A model generated the notes under the pieces. That model saw only the letters and a program-made list of their open reading frames with translations. It was not told the origin of the DNA and did no database searches. Made by a program: the position numbers and the translations under genes. A DNA stretch of 43,612 bases, taken from positions 1 to 43,612 of the IMG/VR virus record IMGVR_UViG_3300044838_000064. One strand, given 5' to 3'. This DNA comes from a virus. Within the stretch, counting starts at the first letter, position 1, and each line of letters starts with the position of its first letter. Of the stretch, positions 1 to 7,015 are shown piece by piece.

Positions 1-10
1 GGTTCCGAAG
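1..10. repeat. Terminal direct repeat, left copy
   Basis: The first ten bases, GGTTCCGAAG, are identical to the last ten bases of the window (43603-43612). This is either a short assembly overlap of a circular genome or a copy of a cohesive end. It lies upstream of the small terminase gene, where lambda-type phages keep their cos site. The HNH reading frame open at the right edge closes at positions 17-19 if the two copies are merged, which favours true continuity. Confidence 0.7.
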
Positions 11-58
11 TTCGACTAAATTGTAGTCAGTTAAAAACGTAACAAGTGAGGAAAAATT

Positions 59-730
59 ATGGAAACAAGAACTTGGACTTGGATAAAAGGAGAGAACGGC
101 AACCGATGCTCAGTTGAGCGATGGGGTAGTGAAGCCGAAGCCAAAAGAGTTTTAGCGACTCTCAAAAACTGCTCCGACTGCTCCGACTGCTCCGGCTGCT
201 CCGACTGCTCCCGCTGCTCCGACTGCTCCGACTGCTCCGGCTGCTCCGACTGCTCCGGCTGCTCCGGCTGCTCCGGCTGCTCCGGCTGCTCCCGCTGCTC
301 CGACTGCTCCGACTGCTCCGACTGCTCCGGCTGCTCCGGCTGCTCCGGCTGCTCCGGCTGCTCCCGCTTAAGAAACGCTAAACCAGTTGCCTCAGAAGAA
401 CCTCAACCCTTCGTTCCAATTATTCCGAATATCCACCAACGAGTTTACGAGGCGGCTTCAGCGCCAGGCGCGTTTAAAATGGATCAATGGCACACCTGCG
501 AGAAAAAACACTGCCGCGCTGGATGGGTCGTGACGCTAGCTGGTGAAGCTGGAAAAAAGTTAGAAGCGTTCTTCGATATGCCACTGGCCGCGATGAAGAT
601 TTATGACGCGAGTTCTACGCTTGAAAAAGTGTCTCCGGCTAGGTTCTTCGAGAATGACGACGTGGCGCTGGCCGATATGAAACGGATGGCTGAATTAGAG
701 AAGGCCGAGAATGAAAAAACGGCGATGTAA
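59..730 (+). CDS. Cys-Ser-X repeat protein with C-terminal HCRAGW domain
   Basis: A 223-residue protein in three parts. Residues 1-37 are an ordinary N-terminus. Residues 38-103 are 22 perfect Cys-Ser-X tripeptides in which X is only Asp, Gly or Arg. Residues 104-223 carry a compact domain with the signature WHTCEKKHCRAGW followed by a helical tail. From memory, similar HTC...HCRAGW domains occur in phage proteins next to pentapeptide-like repeats, but their function is unknown. The start is supported by GTGAGG about 6 bases upstream. The 3' end overlaps the small terminase gene by 20 bp, so the two are probably co-translated. Twenty-two regularly spaced cysteines could bind metal or form a rigid disulfide or solenoid-like rod; this is inference. 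Confidence 0.8.
   Translation: METRTWTWIKGENGNRCSVERWGSEAEAKRVLATLKNCSDCSDCSGCSDCSRCSDCSDCSGCSDCSGCSGCSGCSGCSRCSDCSDCSDCSGCSGCSGCSGCSRLRNAKPVASEEPQPFVPIIPNIHQRVYEAASAPGAFKMDQWHTCEKKHCRAGWVVTLAGEAGKKLEAFFDMPLAAMKIYDASSTLEKVSPARFFENDDVALADMKRMAELEKAENEKTAM
170..367 (+). repeat. 9-bp in-frame tandem repeat, 22 units
   Basis: Twenty-two consecutive units of TGC TCC NNC. Only the third codon varies, between GAC, GGC and CGC, giving Asp, Gly or Arg. The first two codons never change, even at synonymous positions, which points to recent slippage or recombination rather than old protein-level selection alone. Unit copy number can change without breaking the frame. Confidence 0.95.
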
Positions 731-1130
731 AAACGTTCCGTCGTCAAAAGTTGGACGCCGGCATCCACTTGATTTCGTGGCGGCAGAACTCGGAGTCGAT
801 CGACAGACACTGTTAAGAAGGTGTCAAGACGCGGGGCTTTCTTGTAATGGGAGCGGACTCAAATTCTCGGAGGCTTACGATGCCCTGAGTTTGAAATCCG
901 TCTCCGAAGCCGCTCGGCGCCGCAAAACTCTTGCAGAAGCGGAATCCTCAGAGATCGACACGCTCCAAAAGAAAGGACTCCTCATGTATCGAAACGACCA
1001 CGCAATGACGGTCAAAGATATCGCGGTGCAAACTCGGGTCACGGTCGAGCGTGCCGACTACGTTCCCAAGGATTCCAGGAAACGATTGCTCAAGGAATTG
1101 GCCGAAATTAAACCGAGTGCCAGGCCATGA
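711..1130 (+). CDS. terS: Terminase small subunit (Nu1-like)
   Basis: A 139-residue protein. It begins with a basic tail and a winged-helix-like segment (LGVDRQTLLRRCQDAGL, residues about 28-44), which would recognise the packaging site. A long charged helix follows (AEAESSEIDTLQKKG) and then a C-terminal segment like the Nu1 family region that contacts the large subunit. Nu1-type small terminases bind cos DNA and direct the large subunit to it. Its place directly before the large terminase genes and near the genome end agrees. The start lies inside the preceding gene and the stop overlaps the next start by 4 bp. Family assignment is by motif layout, not alignment. Confidence 0.7.
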   Translation: MKKRRCKNVPSSKVGRRHPLDFVAAELGVDRQTLLRRCQDAGLSCNGSGLKFSEAYDALSLKSVSEAARRRKTLAEAESSEIDTLQKKGLLMYRNDHAMTVKDIAVQTRVTVERADYVPKDSRKRLLKELAEIKPSARP

Positions 1131-1339
1131 CCACCGAAGCAGACAGAGAGTTAGCGGAGGAGACGGCACGAGAATTTACAAACCGGCTCTTTTGGGCGCA
1201 ATCATCACAAGCGAAATACGCAATGATCTTGGATGACTTAGGTCGAGTTATTTACAACGCCTTCGCCAAACGTGACGCACTTAAGGCCGAAAAGTTAGAG
1301 GCAGAAGCGTTTCAACGGAAACTGGATAATGAGCCATGA
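1127..1339 (+). CDS. Small MTTEADREL-family protein, copy A1
   Basis: A 70-residue protein with no recognised function. It opens with MTTEADRELAEE and contains the motif NAFAKRDALKAEKLEAEA before its C-terminus. The N-terminal motif and the last 25 residues match copy A2 (4391-4591) almost base for base, while the central 30 residues share nothing obvious. It overlaps the small terminase by 4 bp and the next member of the same family by 4 bp. Constant ends with a variable core suggest gene conversion or segment exchange between copies. Probably cytoplasmic and helical. Confidence 0.75.
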   Translation: MTTEADRELAEETAREFTNRLFWAQSSQAKYAMILDDLGRVIYNAFAKRDALKAEKLEAEAFQRKLDNEP

Positions 1340-1557
1340 CCACAGAAAACGATAGAGAGTTGGCAGAGGAAGTGGCAACTGAAATGGCCCGTGACCCTAA
1401 CGTTCGAGGCGTTGATGCCGTAGCTGCGATTGCTTCATATATTCTCGCCGCATTCGCCAAACGTGACGCAGGTAAACAAGACCCGATGGAGGCAAGCGTG
1501 CAAGACTCTCCAGACAAACCGAAACCAGAGGCTCAATATGAGGGCGACGTGATATGA
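1336..1557 (+). CDS. Small MTTEADREL-family protein, copy B1
   Basis: A 73-residue protein. It starts MTTENDRELAEE and has the family motif ILAAFAKRDAGK at residues about 47-58, followed by an acidic, proline-containing tail unlike that of A1. It is paired with A1 exactly as B2 is paired with A2 at 4391-4911. The start overlaps the stop of A1 by 4 bp. Function unknown; the context suggests accessory cargo inserted between terminase genes. Confidence 0.75.
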   Translation: MTTENDRELAEEVATEMARDPNVRGVDAVAAIASYILAAFAKRDAGKQDPMEASVQDSPDKPKPEAQYEGDVI

Positions 1558-1605
1558 AAACATTCAAGGACGAAACTCCATGGCGGAGCAGTGGGGAAAT
1601 CTGCC

Positions 1606-1722
1606 ATGAAGGAGACCGGCTTAATTTTCAGCTCCTCGATGGTCAAGGCTTTACTGGCCGGAACCAAGATGCGCAAGCGTGGCACGGGGTCGGCCAAGAG
1701 CGTCAATGTGAATAACTTGTGA
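1606..1722 (+). pseudogene. Truncated 5' copy of the ASCH-like gene
   Basis: From the ATG at 1606 the frame reads KETGLIFSSSMVKALLAGTK, which matches residues about 78-98 of the intact ASCH-like protein at 4922-5737, with near-identical DNA over about 65 bp. The match ends at the point where the intact gene continues QTRRVIRN. Here the frame runs into the DnaA-box repeats and stops. The remnant therefore marks a second, decayed copy of the A-B-ASCH cassette. Another frame (1554-1715, 53 codons, ATGA overlap with B1) is also open and reads the remnant out of register; it may or may not be translated. Confidence 0.75.
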
Positions 1723-1846
1723 ATAACAGTGAATAAGTGCGAACAACTCAAAACAGCGGCGCGAGACGATAAGTTATTGATGCCTGGCAGGCAGGTTATT
1801 CACAGTAGTGGCGGGGTTATTCACTGTTATTCACAAGTTATTCACA
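1707..1846. repeat. Perfect 30-bp inverted repeat
   Basis: Left arm 1707-1736 and right arm 1817-1846 are exact reverse complements over 30 bp, separated by 80 bp. Each arm holds three TTATTCAC[A/T] boxes. A second, shorter inverted pair has GGTTATTCACAGT at 1794-1806 and its complement at 1934-1946. The arms could extrude as a cruciform or act as mirrored protein-loading arrays. Confidence 0.95.
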
Positions 1847-1860
1847 GGGGCTACGCCCCT
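1846..1860. other. Small perfect hairpin
   Basis: AGGGGC TAC GCCCCT forms a 6-bp G+C-rich stem with a 3-base loop directly after the right arm of the inverted repeat. No T-tract follows, so it is not a standard terminator; it may be part of the origin or a protein site. Confidence 0.6.
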
Positions 1861-1964
1861 CGTATGAGGCCCAGTTTTTGCGCGCCCTCTGAGAAGAAGA
1901 ATATGTTTTCGTTAAAAAATCTCTTCACAGAGCACTGTGAATAACCCGGTCTTGAGTGACGACA

Positions 1965-2792
1965 ATGAAACGGATCAATAATTTTTCGGGAGGGCTTTGC
2001 TCGTTTTGGAGCGCATGGCGCGACGTGCAGGAGTTCGGCTCAGCTAATGTTGTTTTACTATTTGCTGACACGCTGATTGAATCGCCGGGGTTATACCAAT
2101 TCCTAGCCGACGCATCCAATTTGCTTGGGGTTCCCGTAACGCGCGTCTCGCGTGAACTGACCCCTTGGCAGTTGTTCCGCCAGCAGAAGATGATCGGGAA
2201 CAACCGCTTCCCGATCTGCTCAGTTTATCTCAAAAGGGAACTTTTGGATGCATGGATGGTGGGGAATTTTGAAATGGATCGCTTCCAGGAGAGCTTTCTG
2301 GAAAAAGCATCGCTGTCGGTGGGCTTCGATTGGTCAGAAGAACACCGGACCAACAATCTGCGCGCTGTGCATCCCACTTGGGAGATACGCGCGCCGATGC
2401 AGCTGGCTCCCATTTGGGACAAATGCAAAATGCAGGTTGAAGCCGAGAAACTTGGCTTGCGATTGTCAGACGCTTACAAAAAAGATGGACTTCCACACGA
2501 CAACTACGGCGGCGGTTGCGTCCGCGCGGGAATCGCCCACTGGGCGCACATCTTGCGCGTGAGGCCAAAAGTCTTTACTGAATGGGAGACAGAAGAGTGG
2601 GAGACCGCTGAGTATTTACGACGCGAAGGCATCGAACCTCTTTCAATGCTGAAAGATCGCCGAGGCGGCGAGACAAAAAACCTTTACCTGCGCGATCTGC
2701 GCGAGCGCATAGAGGCTGGAGAGGCGTTCGACAAACATGATTGGGGCGGATGTGGATGCGGTGGCGCAACCATTGGAAATCCACGTCAATGA
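1965..2792 (+). CDS. PAPS-reductase-like / adenine nucleotide alpha-hydrolase family protein
   Basis: About 275 residues. The N-terminus reads NNFSGGLCSFWSA, a variant of the PP-loop SGGxDS that binds ATP in PAPS reductases, ATP sulfurylases and tRNA-thiolation enzymes. This is followed by a Rossmann-like stretch (NVVLLFADTLIESPGLYQFL) and later GGGCVRAGIAHWAHI. The C-terminus is rich in Cys and Gly (DWGGCGCGG). The Asp of the classical PP-loop is not present at its usual place, so the exact reaction is uncertain. Phages often carry such genes, possibly for sulfur or nucleotide modification. ATG at 1965 was chosen; a GTG nine bases earlier is possible. The stop overlaps the next gene by 4 bp. 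Its place between small and large terminase is unusual. Confidence 0.7.
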   Translation: MKRINNFSGGLCSFWSAWRDVQEFGSANVVLLFADTLIESPGLYQFLADASNLLGVPVTRVSRELTPWQLFRQQKMIGNNRFPICSVYLKRELLDAWMVGNFEMDRFQESFLEKASLSVGFDWSEEHRTNNLRAVHPTWEIRAPMQLAPIWDKCKMQVEAEKLGLRLSDAYKKDGLPHDNYGGGCVRAGIAHWAHILRVRPKVFTEWETEEWETAEYLRREGIEPLSMLKDRRGGETKNLYLRDLRERIEAGEAFDKHDWGGCGCGGATIGNPRQ

Positions 2793-3979
2793 TCCTCCGA
2801 GAAGAATACACCCGCGAAGCCGAAGAGATTGCGGCTCGATCCTGGCGCGAAGGGTTGCAGCAACGCGAGGAACTCAACCCCGCACAGTGGGCCAAGAAAG
2901 AGCGGTGGATTGCTCAAGGGGCCAGTCCACTGAGCGAGACGGGGGCGATTCGATACGACGTTTCCCGGATGCCATTTTGCGAAGAGCCGATGGTGGAATC
3001 AATTAATCCTGAAGTTCAAGTCATGGTTCTCATGTGGGCGAGCGGCATGGCGAAAACAGAAGTTTGCGTCAACATCATCGGATTCAAGATTGAACATTCG
3101 CCGACAAATATCTTCGTCGTTTACCCAAAGGATGAAAGCGGACGGAAGTTCTCGCGCGACGTGTTGCAGAGATCATTGATTGACGCAACGCCATCGATTC
3201 GCCGAGTTACCGTCGAAGCAAAAAGCCGGGACATCGGAAACACGATTGGCTACAAGCGTTATTTCGGAGGCTCAATTTACATAACCTCGGCTCGATCGGC
3301 ATCGAACTTCCGTGGTCCCCGCGCTGGGGTGGTCTACTGCGACGAGATCGACGGGTTCCCATCCAGCGCCGGAGAGGAAGGAGATCCGATCATGCTCGCG
3401 TTCAAACGAGCGGAGGGATTTCCTGATTCAATCAAACTCCTCTCTGGCACTCCTACGCTCAAAAACCATTCAAATATCGAGAACTGGCTGAATCGTTCCG
3501 ACAAGAGGATGTGGTTAGTCCCATGCCGCCAGTGCGATTACGAGCAGGTGCTGATGTGGCGCAAGCGCGGAGACATTACGGAACTTCAAGCGACGATCGA
3601 TTGGCCGAAACTTGGGCGCAACCGGCATGAAAAAGCGGTCATCCTTTGTGGCCGATGCGCGGCCTCCCATAATGACTCTCAACGGCTTCAAATGATTTTC
3701 GACGGGCACTGGAAACCAACTGCACGTTTTAGCGGCATTCGTGGTTACTGGCTAAATGGGATCAACTCAACCCTTCCAGCCGAAAAAGGCTTCAAGTCAA
3801 AACTTCATCAGTTCGCGGTCAACGCTCACGATGCGAGCCATTCACATAACCGGCGGGAAACTATCAAGGTTTGGACAAATACATTTCTAGCGGAGACGTT
3901 CCAGGAAGAACAGGACGTGAAAATGGCCTGGATTTCAATGTATGAACGCCGCGAAGAATATTCTACAATCAGGGCGTAA
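2789..3979 (+). CDS. terL: Terminase large subunit, ATPase half (GpA family)
   Basis: A 396-residue protein corresponding to the N-terminal motor of lambda GpA-type terminases, which powers DNA translocation into the prohead. It has a GpA-like P-loop (MWASGMAKTE), a Walker B segment (GVVYCDEIDGF), a coupling-like motif (KLLSGTPTLKN), and a Cys pair region (PCRQCDYEQ ... CGRCAAS) typical of GpA proteins. The end (VWTNTFLAETFQEE ... YERREEY) matches the stretch that normally precedes the nuclease domain. The protein stops there. The nuclease domain is a separate gene 2.2 kb downstream (6209-7015). Start chosen at 2789 because it gives an ATGA overlap. Confidence 0.88.
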   Translation: MILREEYTREAEEIAARSWREGLQQREELNPAQWAKKERWIAQGASPLSETGAIRYDVSRMPFCEEPMVESINPEVQVMVLMWASGMAKTEVCVNIIGFKIEHSPTNIFVVYPKDESGRKFSRDVLQRSLIDATPSIRRVTVEAKSRDIGNTIGYKRYFGGSIYITSARSASNFRGPRAGVVYCDEIDGFPSSAGEEGDPIMLAFKRAEGFPDSIKLLSGTPTLKNHSNIENWLNRSDKRMWLVPCRQCDYEQVLMWRKRGDITELQATIDWPKLGRNRHEKAVILCGRCAASHNDSQRLQMIFDGHWKPTARFSGIRGYWLNGINSTLPAEKGFKSKLHQFAVNAHDASHSHNRRETIKVWTNTFLAETFQEEQDVKMAWISMYERREEYSTIRA

Positions 3980-4182
3980 TGAAATTACAGGCCGTGACCA
4001 CAGAAGAATTACGGATAAAGGTGACGGAACCTAAGTGGCCGCATTGGTTTGATAAACGGACCATGCTAGAGGCTAACAACCTGAAGTTTACCATTGCAAT
4101 CCTACTTGGTTGGGAAGATGACCCTATGCACGGGCCGCTAGACGATCAATGGTTTCATCGAGCAACGCATCAACCGACCTGA
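3979..4182 (+). CDS. Small hypothetical protein in the terminase insertion
   Basis: A 67-residue protein starting at a TAATG overlap with the terminase ATPase gene. No family recognised. An internal GTG at 3994 would give MTTEELRIKV, resembling the start of the MTTEADREL family, so this may be a fifth, diverged member starting there with AGG a few bases upstream. Confidence 0.55.
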   Translation: MKLQAVTTEELRIKVTEPKWPHWFDKRTMLEANNLKFTIAILLGWEDDPMHGPLDDQWFHRATHQPT

Positions 4183-4394
4183 ACGCCTGTGCGGAGTTTG
4201 AGAAGACGCTAACCGACATGAGTGATTATTACGAATATTTGCAACAACTTCTTTTTATAACAGGGAGTTTTGAGAAGGCCGTATTTGCCACCGCCGAACA
4301 ACGCTGCCGCGCTTTCGTGAAGGTGAAGGAGAATTGGCTACCAGATATCACAGGGGCTTTACACGGAAACCTTAATCGACCTGAGATTCTATGA
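4149..4394 (+). CDS. Small hypothetical protein
   Basis: Eighty-one residues from the first ATG. An alternative ATG at 4218 gives 58 residues and avoids the 34-bp overlap with the preceding frame. It contains FATAEQRCRAFVKVKENW, a helical pattern I associate with small phage proteins of unknown role. The stop overlaps the start of A2 by 4 bp. Part of the cargo between the terminase halves. Confidence 0.6.
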   Translation: MVSSSNASTDLNACAEFEKTLTDMSDYYEYLQQLLFITGSFEKAVFATAEQRCRAFVKVKENWLPDITGALHGNLNRPEIL

Positions 4395-4591
4395 CCACCG
4401 AAGCAGACAGAGAGTTGGCGAGAGAGACCGCACGAAATATTCTTCATGCTCCAATACTGAGACTGATACCGGAAGAGAAGATTGACTGCTTGTCAAAAAT
4501 AGTCTTAGCCACATTCGCCAAACGTGACGCACTTAAGGCCGAAAAGTTAGAGGCAGAAGCGTTTCAACGGAAACTGGATAACGAGCCATGA
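4391..4591 (+). CDS. Small MTTEADREL-family protein, copy A2
   Basis: Sixty-six residues. The N-terminus (MTTEADRELARETAR) and the last 27 residues (FAKRDALKAEKLEAEA onwards) match A1 at 1127-1339 nearly exactly at DNA level, differing by about one base over the last 75 bp. The central 25 residues differ. It overlaps both neighbours by 4 bp. Function unknown. Confidence 0.75.
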   Translation: MTTEADRELARETARNILHAPILRLIPEEKIDCLSKIVLATFAKRDALKAEKLEAEAFQRKLDNEP

Positions 4592-4911
4592 CCACCACCG
4601 AAGCAGATAGAGAGTTAGCCAAAGACCTTAGAATAGATATCGAGGAAGAGATCGAAGGAATTACAGAATTCCTCCCTAAAGAAAAGCGAGCAGTTGAAAA
4701 CAAAATTCTTGCAGCCTTCGCAAAACGTGACTCAGGCAAAATGACGGACACGGAGAGGCTGGATTGGTTAGACGTGAATGAGAGGTTAAATAGCGCGGAA
4801 AAAGGAGACCAATTTCAGCATTGCATTCTTAACGCGCAAAGTAACCCGACATCCATATCGTTCGGCAAAACTCTCCGAGAGTGTATTGACAGAGCCATGT
4901 CCCAGCCATGA
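4588..4911 (+). CDS. MTTEADREL-family protein with extra C-terminal domain, copy B2
   Basis: A 107-residue protein. The N-terminal half follows the family pattern (MTTTEADRELAKD, then ILAAFAKRDSGK). From residue 52 it continues with MTDTERLDWLDVNERL ... GKTLRECIDRAMSQ, a layout that also exists as stand-alone small phage proteins. B2 therefore looks like a fusion of a family core with a second common phage module. Its partner B1 has a different tail. Function unknown. Confidence 0.75.
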   Translation: MTTTEADRELAKDLRIDIEEEIEGITEFLPKEKRAVENKILAAFAKRDSGKMTDTERLDWLDVNERLNSAEKGDQFQHCILNAQSNPTSISFGKTLRECIDRAMSQP

Positions 4912-4921
4912 AAGAAAACCC

Positions 4922-5737
4922 ATGAACCAGCCCGAAACCAAGCCAAGTGAGAGAAACTTCGGAGGAATCCAGTGGATCGCGGAAGGCTACCCGCTCTCGA
5001 AGATCAGAGAGAAGGCTGAGGAAATATTTTCGAAGAGAGTGACTGCCGTCTGCAAGTTAATAAACGACGCTAGGCAGACCGATCTTTTCCAAGATGCGCT
5101 TGATGAAGATGGACATTGCCGGAACGTCTTGCGGACTGCTCTGCGGAAAATGAAATCGACCGGCCTGATTTTCAGCTCCTCGATGGTCAAGGCTTTGCTG
5201 GCCGGAACCAAGACGCAGACGCGCAGAGTTATTCGTAACGTCCCGGATGATACAATAGAGATTTTGCCAGTTCCGGATAAACGCTGGCGACCTTATGATC
5301 GCCAGTTTTTGTCCACTGGTCACGGCTTTCGTTGTCCCTACGGAGTAGCTGGCGATCAGATTTGGGTGAGAGAGACATGGCAGAATGATCCCGCCGGAAA
5401 ATGGGGTACGTGCTATCGCGCTAGCGGACATAACCAGCTTTGTAAGTTTCACGGGCACCTGTGGCGACCATCAATTTTCATGCCACGATGGGCGTCCCGT
5501 ATCACGCTTGAGCTGACGCGCGTCAGAGTCGAGAAACTTCAAAGCATCAGCGAGGAAGATGCCGTTGCGGAAGGGTGTGTTGGAGGGATGGGTCAGGCGA
5601 CAATAAAGAGCGAGCGGTTCGGCTGCTGTATGCCAGGCGCAGTTTATCAATACGCCGTCCTTTGGGACTCACTCCACGGCGAGGGAAACTGGGCTGAAAA
5701 TCCGTGGGTGTGGGTGCTGGAATTTCGCAAGCTGTGA
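4922..5737 (+). CDS. ASCH-domain-like phage protein
   Basis: A 271-residue protein. Residues about 78-271 carry the conserved phage pattern LIFSSSMVKALLAGTKTQTRRV, then CPYGVAGDQIWVRETW, PSIFMPRWASRITLEL and ISEEDAVAEG, ending in WVWVLEFRKL. This fits the ASCH/PUA-like fold, thought to bind RNA or modified nucleotides. The first 77 residues are a separate helical segment, so this may be a fusion; the decayed copy at 1606 starts only at the ASCH part, and a second start at 5151 would give the ASCH part alone. It sits between the terminase halves. Function in phages is not established. Confidence 0.75.
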   Translation: MNQPETKPSERNFGGIQWIAEGYPLSKIREKAEEIFSKRVTAVCKLINDARQTDLFQDALDEDGHCRNVLRTALRKMKSTGLIFSSSMVKALLAGTKTQTRRVIRNVPDDTIEILPVPDKRWRPYDRQFLSTGHGFRCPYGVAGDQIWVRETWQNDPAGKWGTCYRASGHNQLCKFHGHLWRPSIFMPRWASRITLELTRVRVEKLQSISEEDAVAEGCVGGMGQATIKSERFGCCMPGAVYQYAVLWDSLHGEGNWAENPWVWVLEFRKL

Positions 5738-5739
5738 CA

Positions 5740-5994
5740 ATGAAATTCTGGGAGTGTGTCGCGGTCTTAATTGCGGTCGAGAGCGGGCATTACAGGAGAA
5801 GTTATCCCCTTTTTGAATCAGAGGCGCGGCATTCACTTCGACTCTGCCAGGCGCGCCGTGACGAGATTGACGAGGAATTGGGAATTGCCGGGGATATCAT
5901 CCTTTCTGAAGGATTGGAGTTACTCAAAACTGATCGGCGAAAGTTCATGCGGGAAACTGCCATCGCATTGCAAGAAAGGTATTCGAGAAATTGA
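5740..5994 (+). CDS. Small hypothetical protein
   Basis: Eighty-four residues starting two bases after the ASCH stop. An N-terminal hydrophobic stretch (FWECVAVLIAV) is too short for a sure membrane span. The rest is charged and helical. No family recognised. It continues the tightly packed cargo operon. Confidence 0.6.
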   Translation: MKFWECVAVLIAVESGHYRRSYPLFESEARHSLRLCQARRDEIDEELGIAGDIILSEGLELLKTDRRKFMRETAIALQERYSRN

Positions 5995-6212
5995 GCACGG
6001 AAACCATTCACATTTTCACCGCCCGTAATCAGCCCGCGACTAAATATATCGATAAATGTTCTGGGCATTCAATGCGATTCAAGAATAATCCTCGCCGGCA
6101 AATCTTCTCATGGTGTTGCCGGAAACGTCGCTATGCGCGTCATCTGAGTGTTCAAGTATTTTATGACTCGATTCGGTTTTTTTGTCTGCCAGGGGAAGGT
6201 TGCAAAAGATGA
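5991..6212 (+). CDS. Small basic Cys-containing protein upstream of terminase nuclease
   Basis: Seventy-three residues from a TTG start that overlaps the preceding stop. It is basic and has several Cys and His (CSGHSMRF, SWCCRKRRYARH, CLPGEGCKR), possibly a small metal-binding protein. The stop overlaps the start of the nuclease half of the terminase (ATGA, 6209-6212), so its translation could be coupled to the nuclease. It might instead be a decayed leader; confidence is moderate. Confidence 0.5.
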   Translation: MSTETIHIFTARNQPATKYIDKCSGHSMRFKNNPRRQIFSWCCRKRRYARHLSVQVFYDSIRFFCLPGEGCKR

Positions 6213-7015
6213 TCGCGTTCGACTTCGCGGTCCCGCAACCGGTTAAATTAATTAGCGCAGGGGTAGATTTTCAGATTGATCGTTGCGAACTTGAATTCGT
6301 CGGTTGGGGAGAAGGCGAAGAAACATGGGGCTTGGGTTATGTTGTCCTTCCTGGGGATTTCTCGCAGATGCAACAGAAGGGTCGTCCTTGGGCCTACGAC
6401 CAGCTTGAAGCGACGTTACTGCGACAATTCATCCGGGAAGACGGAGCGAGGATGCAAGCAGTCTGTGGAGCTTTTGATACCGGCTTTGCTGGAACGCAGC
6501 GGGCACTTTACCAATATCTTCGACCTCGATACGCAAGAAGATATTTTGCAACCAAAGGCGCGAGCGCGAAATGGGCGCCGATGATTGCGCAGGGCCGGCG
6601 AGATGAGCGCATCCGACTTTTCATCATCGGGACCAATCGTGCCAAAGCCCTCTGGTATCGTCGGGCGACAATCAGTGTCCACGGTCCCGGATTCATGCAC
6701 ATCCCAAAGACTGATGATTACGGCGAGGAATGGTTCAAGCAGTTTTTATCGGAAGATTCGCACACGGAACGAGACAAGGGCGTTGAGATGCAGATTTTCA
6801 ACCTGCCCGCGACTCCAGCCGAGGGCGGATCATCGCATAACGAGGCTCTTGATGTTCGAGTTGAAGCCTTGGCTGCACTTTACATTCGCGGGCCGGTCTC
6901 GTGGGACCAAGAGGAAAAAAGAAATCTCGCGACAATCCCTGTCATTGGTAAAAAAGAGGCGTCGGAACGGGGCGCGCCTCGACCACGGAAGCAGTCTAAT
7001 TGGCTGCGATGGTAG
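6209..7015 (+). CDS. Terminase large subunit, nuclease half (GpA family)
   Basis: A 268-residue protein that matches the C-terminal endonuclease domain of GpA-type terminases: ISAGVDFQIDRCELEFVGWGEGEETW, then WAYDQLEATL, FDTGFAG, RYFATKGAS and a C-terminal SHNEALDVRVEALAAL. Asp in AGVDFQ and the later acidic residues are candidates for metal binding. The domain normally follows the ATPase in one chain. Here an in-frame TGA at 6164 and the ATG at 6209 make it a separate gene, with AGGGGAAGG about 8 bases upstream as a good ribosome binding site. It presumably assembles with the ATPase half (2789-3979) into a two-chain large terminase. Confidence 0.85.
   Translation: MIAFDFAVPQPVKLISAGVDFQIDRCELEFVGWGEGEETWGLGYVVLPGDFSQMQQKGRPWAYDQLEATLLRQFIREDGARMQAVCGAFDTGFAGTQRALYQYLRPRYARRYFATKGASAKWAPMIAQGRRDERIRLFIIGTNRAKALWYRRATISVHGPGFMHIPKTDDYGEEWFKQFLSEDSHTERDKGVEMQIFNLPATPAEGGSSHNEALDVRVEALAALYIRGPVSWDQEEKRNLATIPVIGKKEASERGAPRPRKQSNWLRW

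Larger units (their letters stand above)
1707..1944. promoter_or_regulatory. Cluster of DnaA-box-like sites; candidate replication origin
   Basis: TTATTCACA, which fits the bacterial DnaA-box consensus TTATNCACA, occurs perfectly six times: at 1796-1804, 1827-1835 and 1838-1846 on the + strand, and at 1707-1715, 1718-1726 and 1936-1944 on the - strand. Two more sites with one mismatch lie at 1728-1736 and 1817-1825. Neighbouring boxes are spaced 10-11 bp, one helical turn, so bound proteins would lie on one face. No intact gene occupies 1558-1964 apart from the ASCH remnant. Alternatives are sites for a phage initiator or a packaging-site enhancer for the terminase. Confidence 0.6.

Noticed and set aside
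170-367. CRISPR-like array
   Set aside because: The repeat is a 9-bp in-frame coding repeat with no spacers.
3979-6208. Intein within the large terminase
   Set aside because: Stop codons separate the two halves and no intein splice motifs (N-terminal Cys/Ser block, terminal HN-Cys) were seen.
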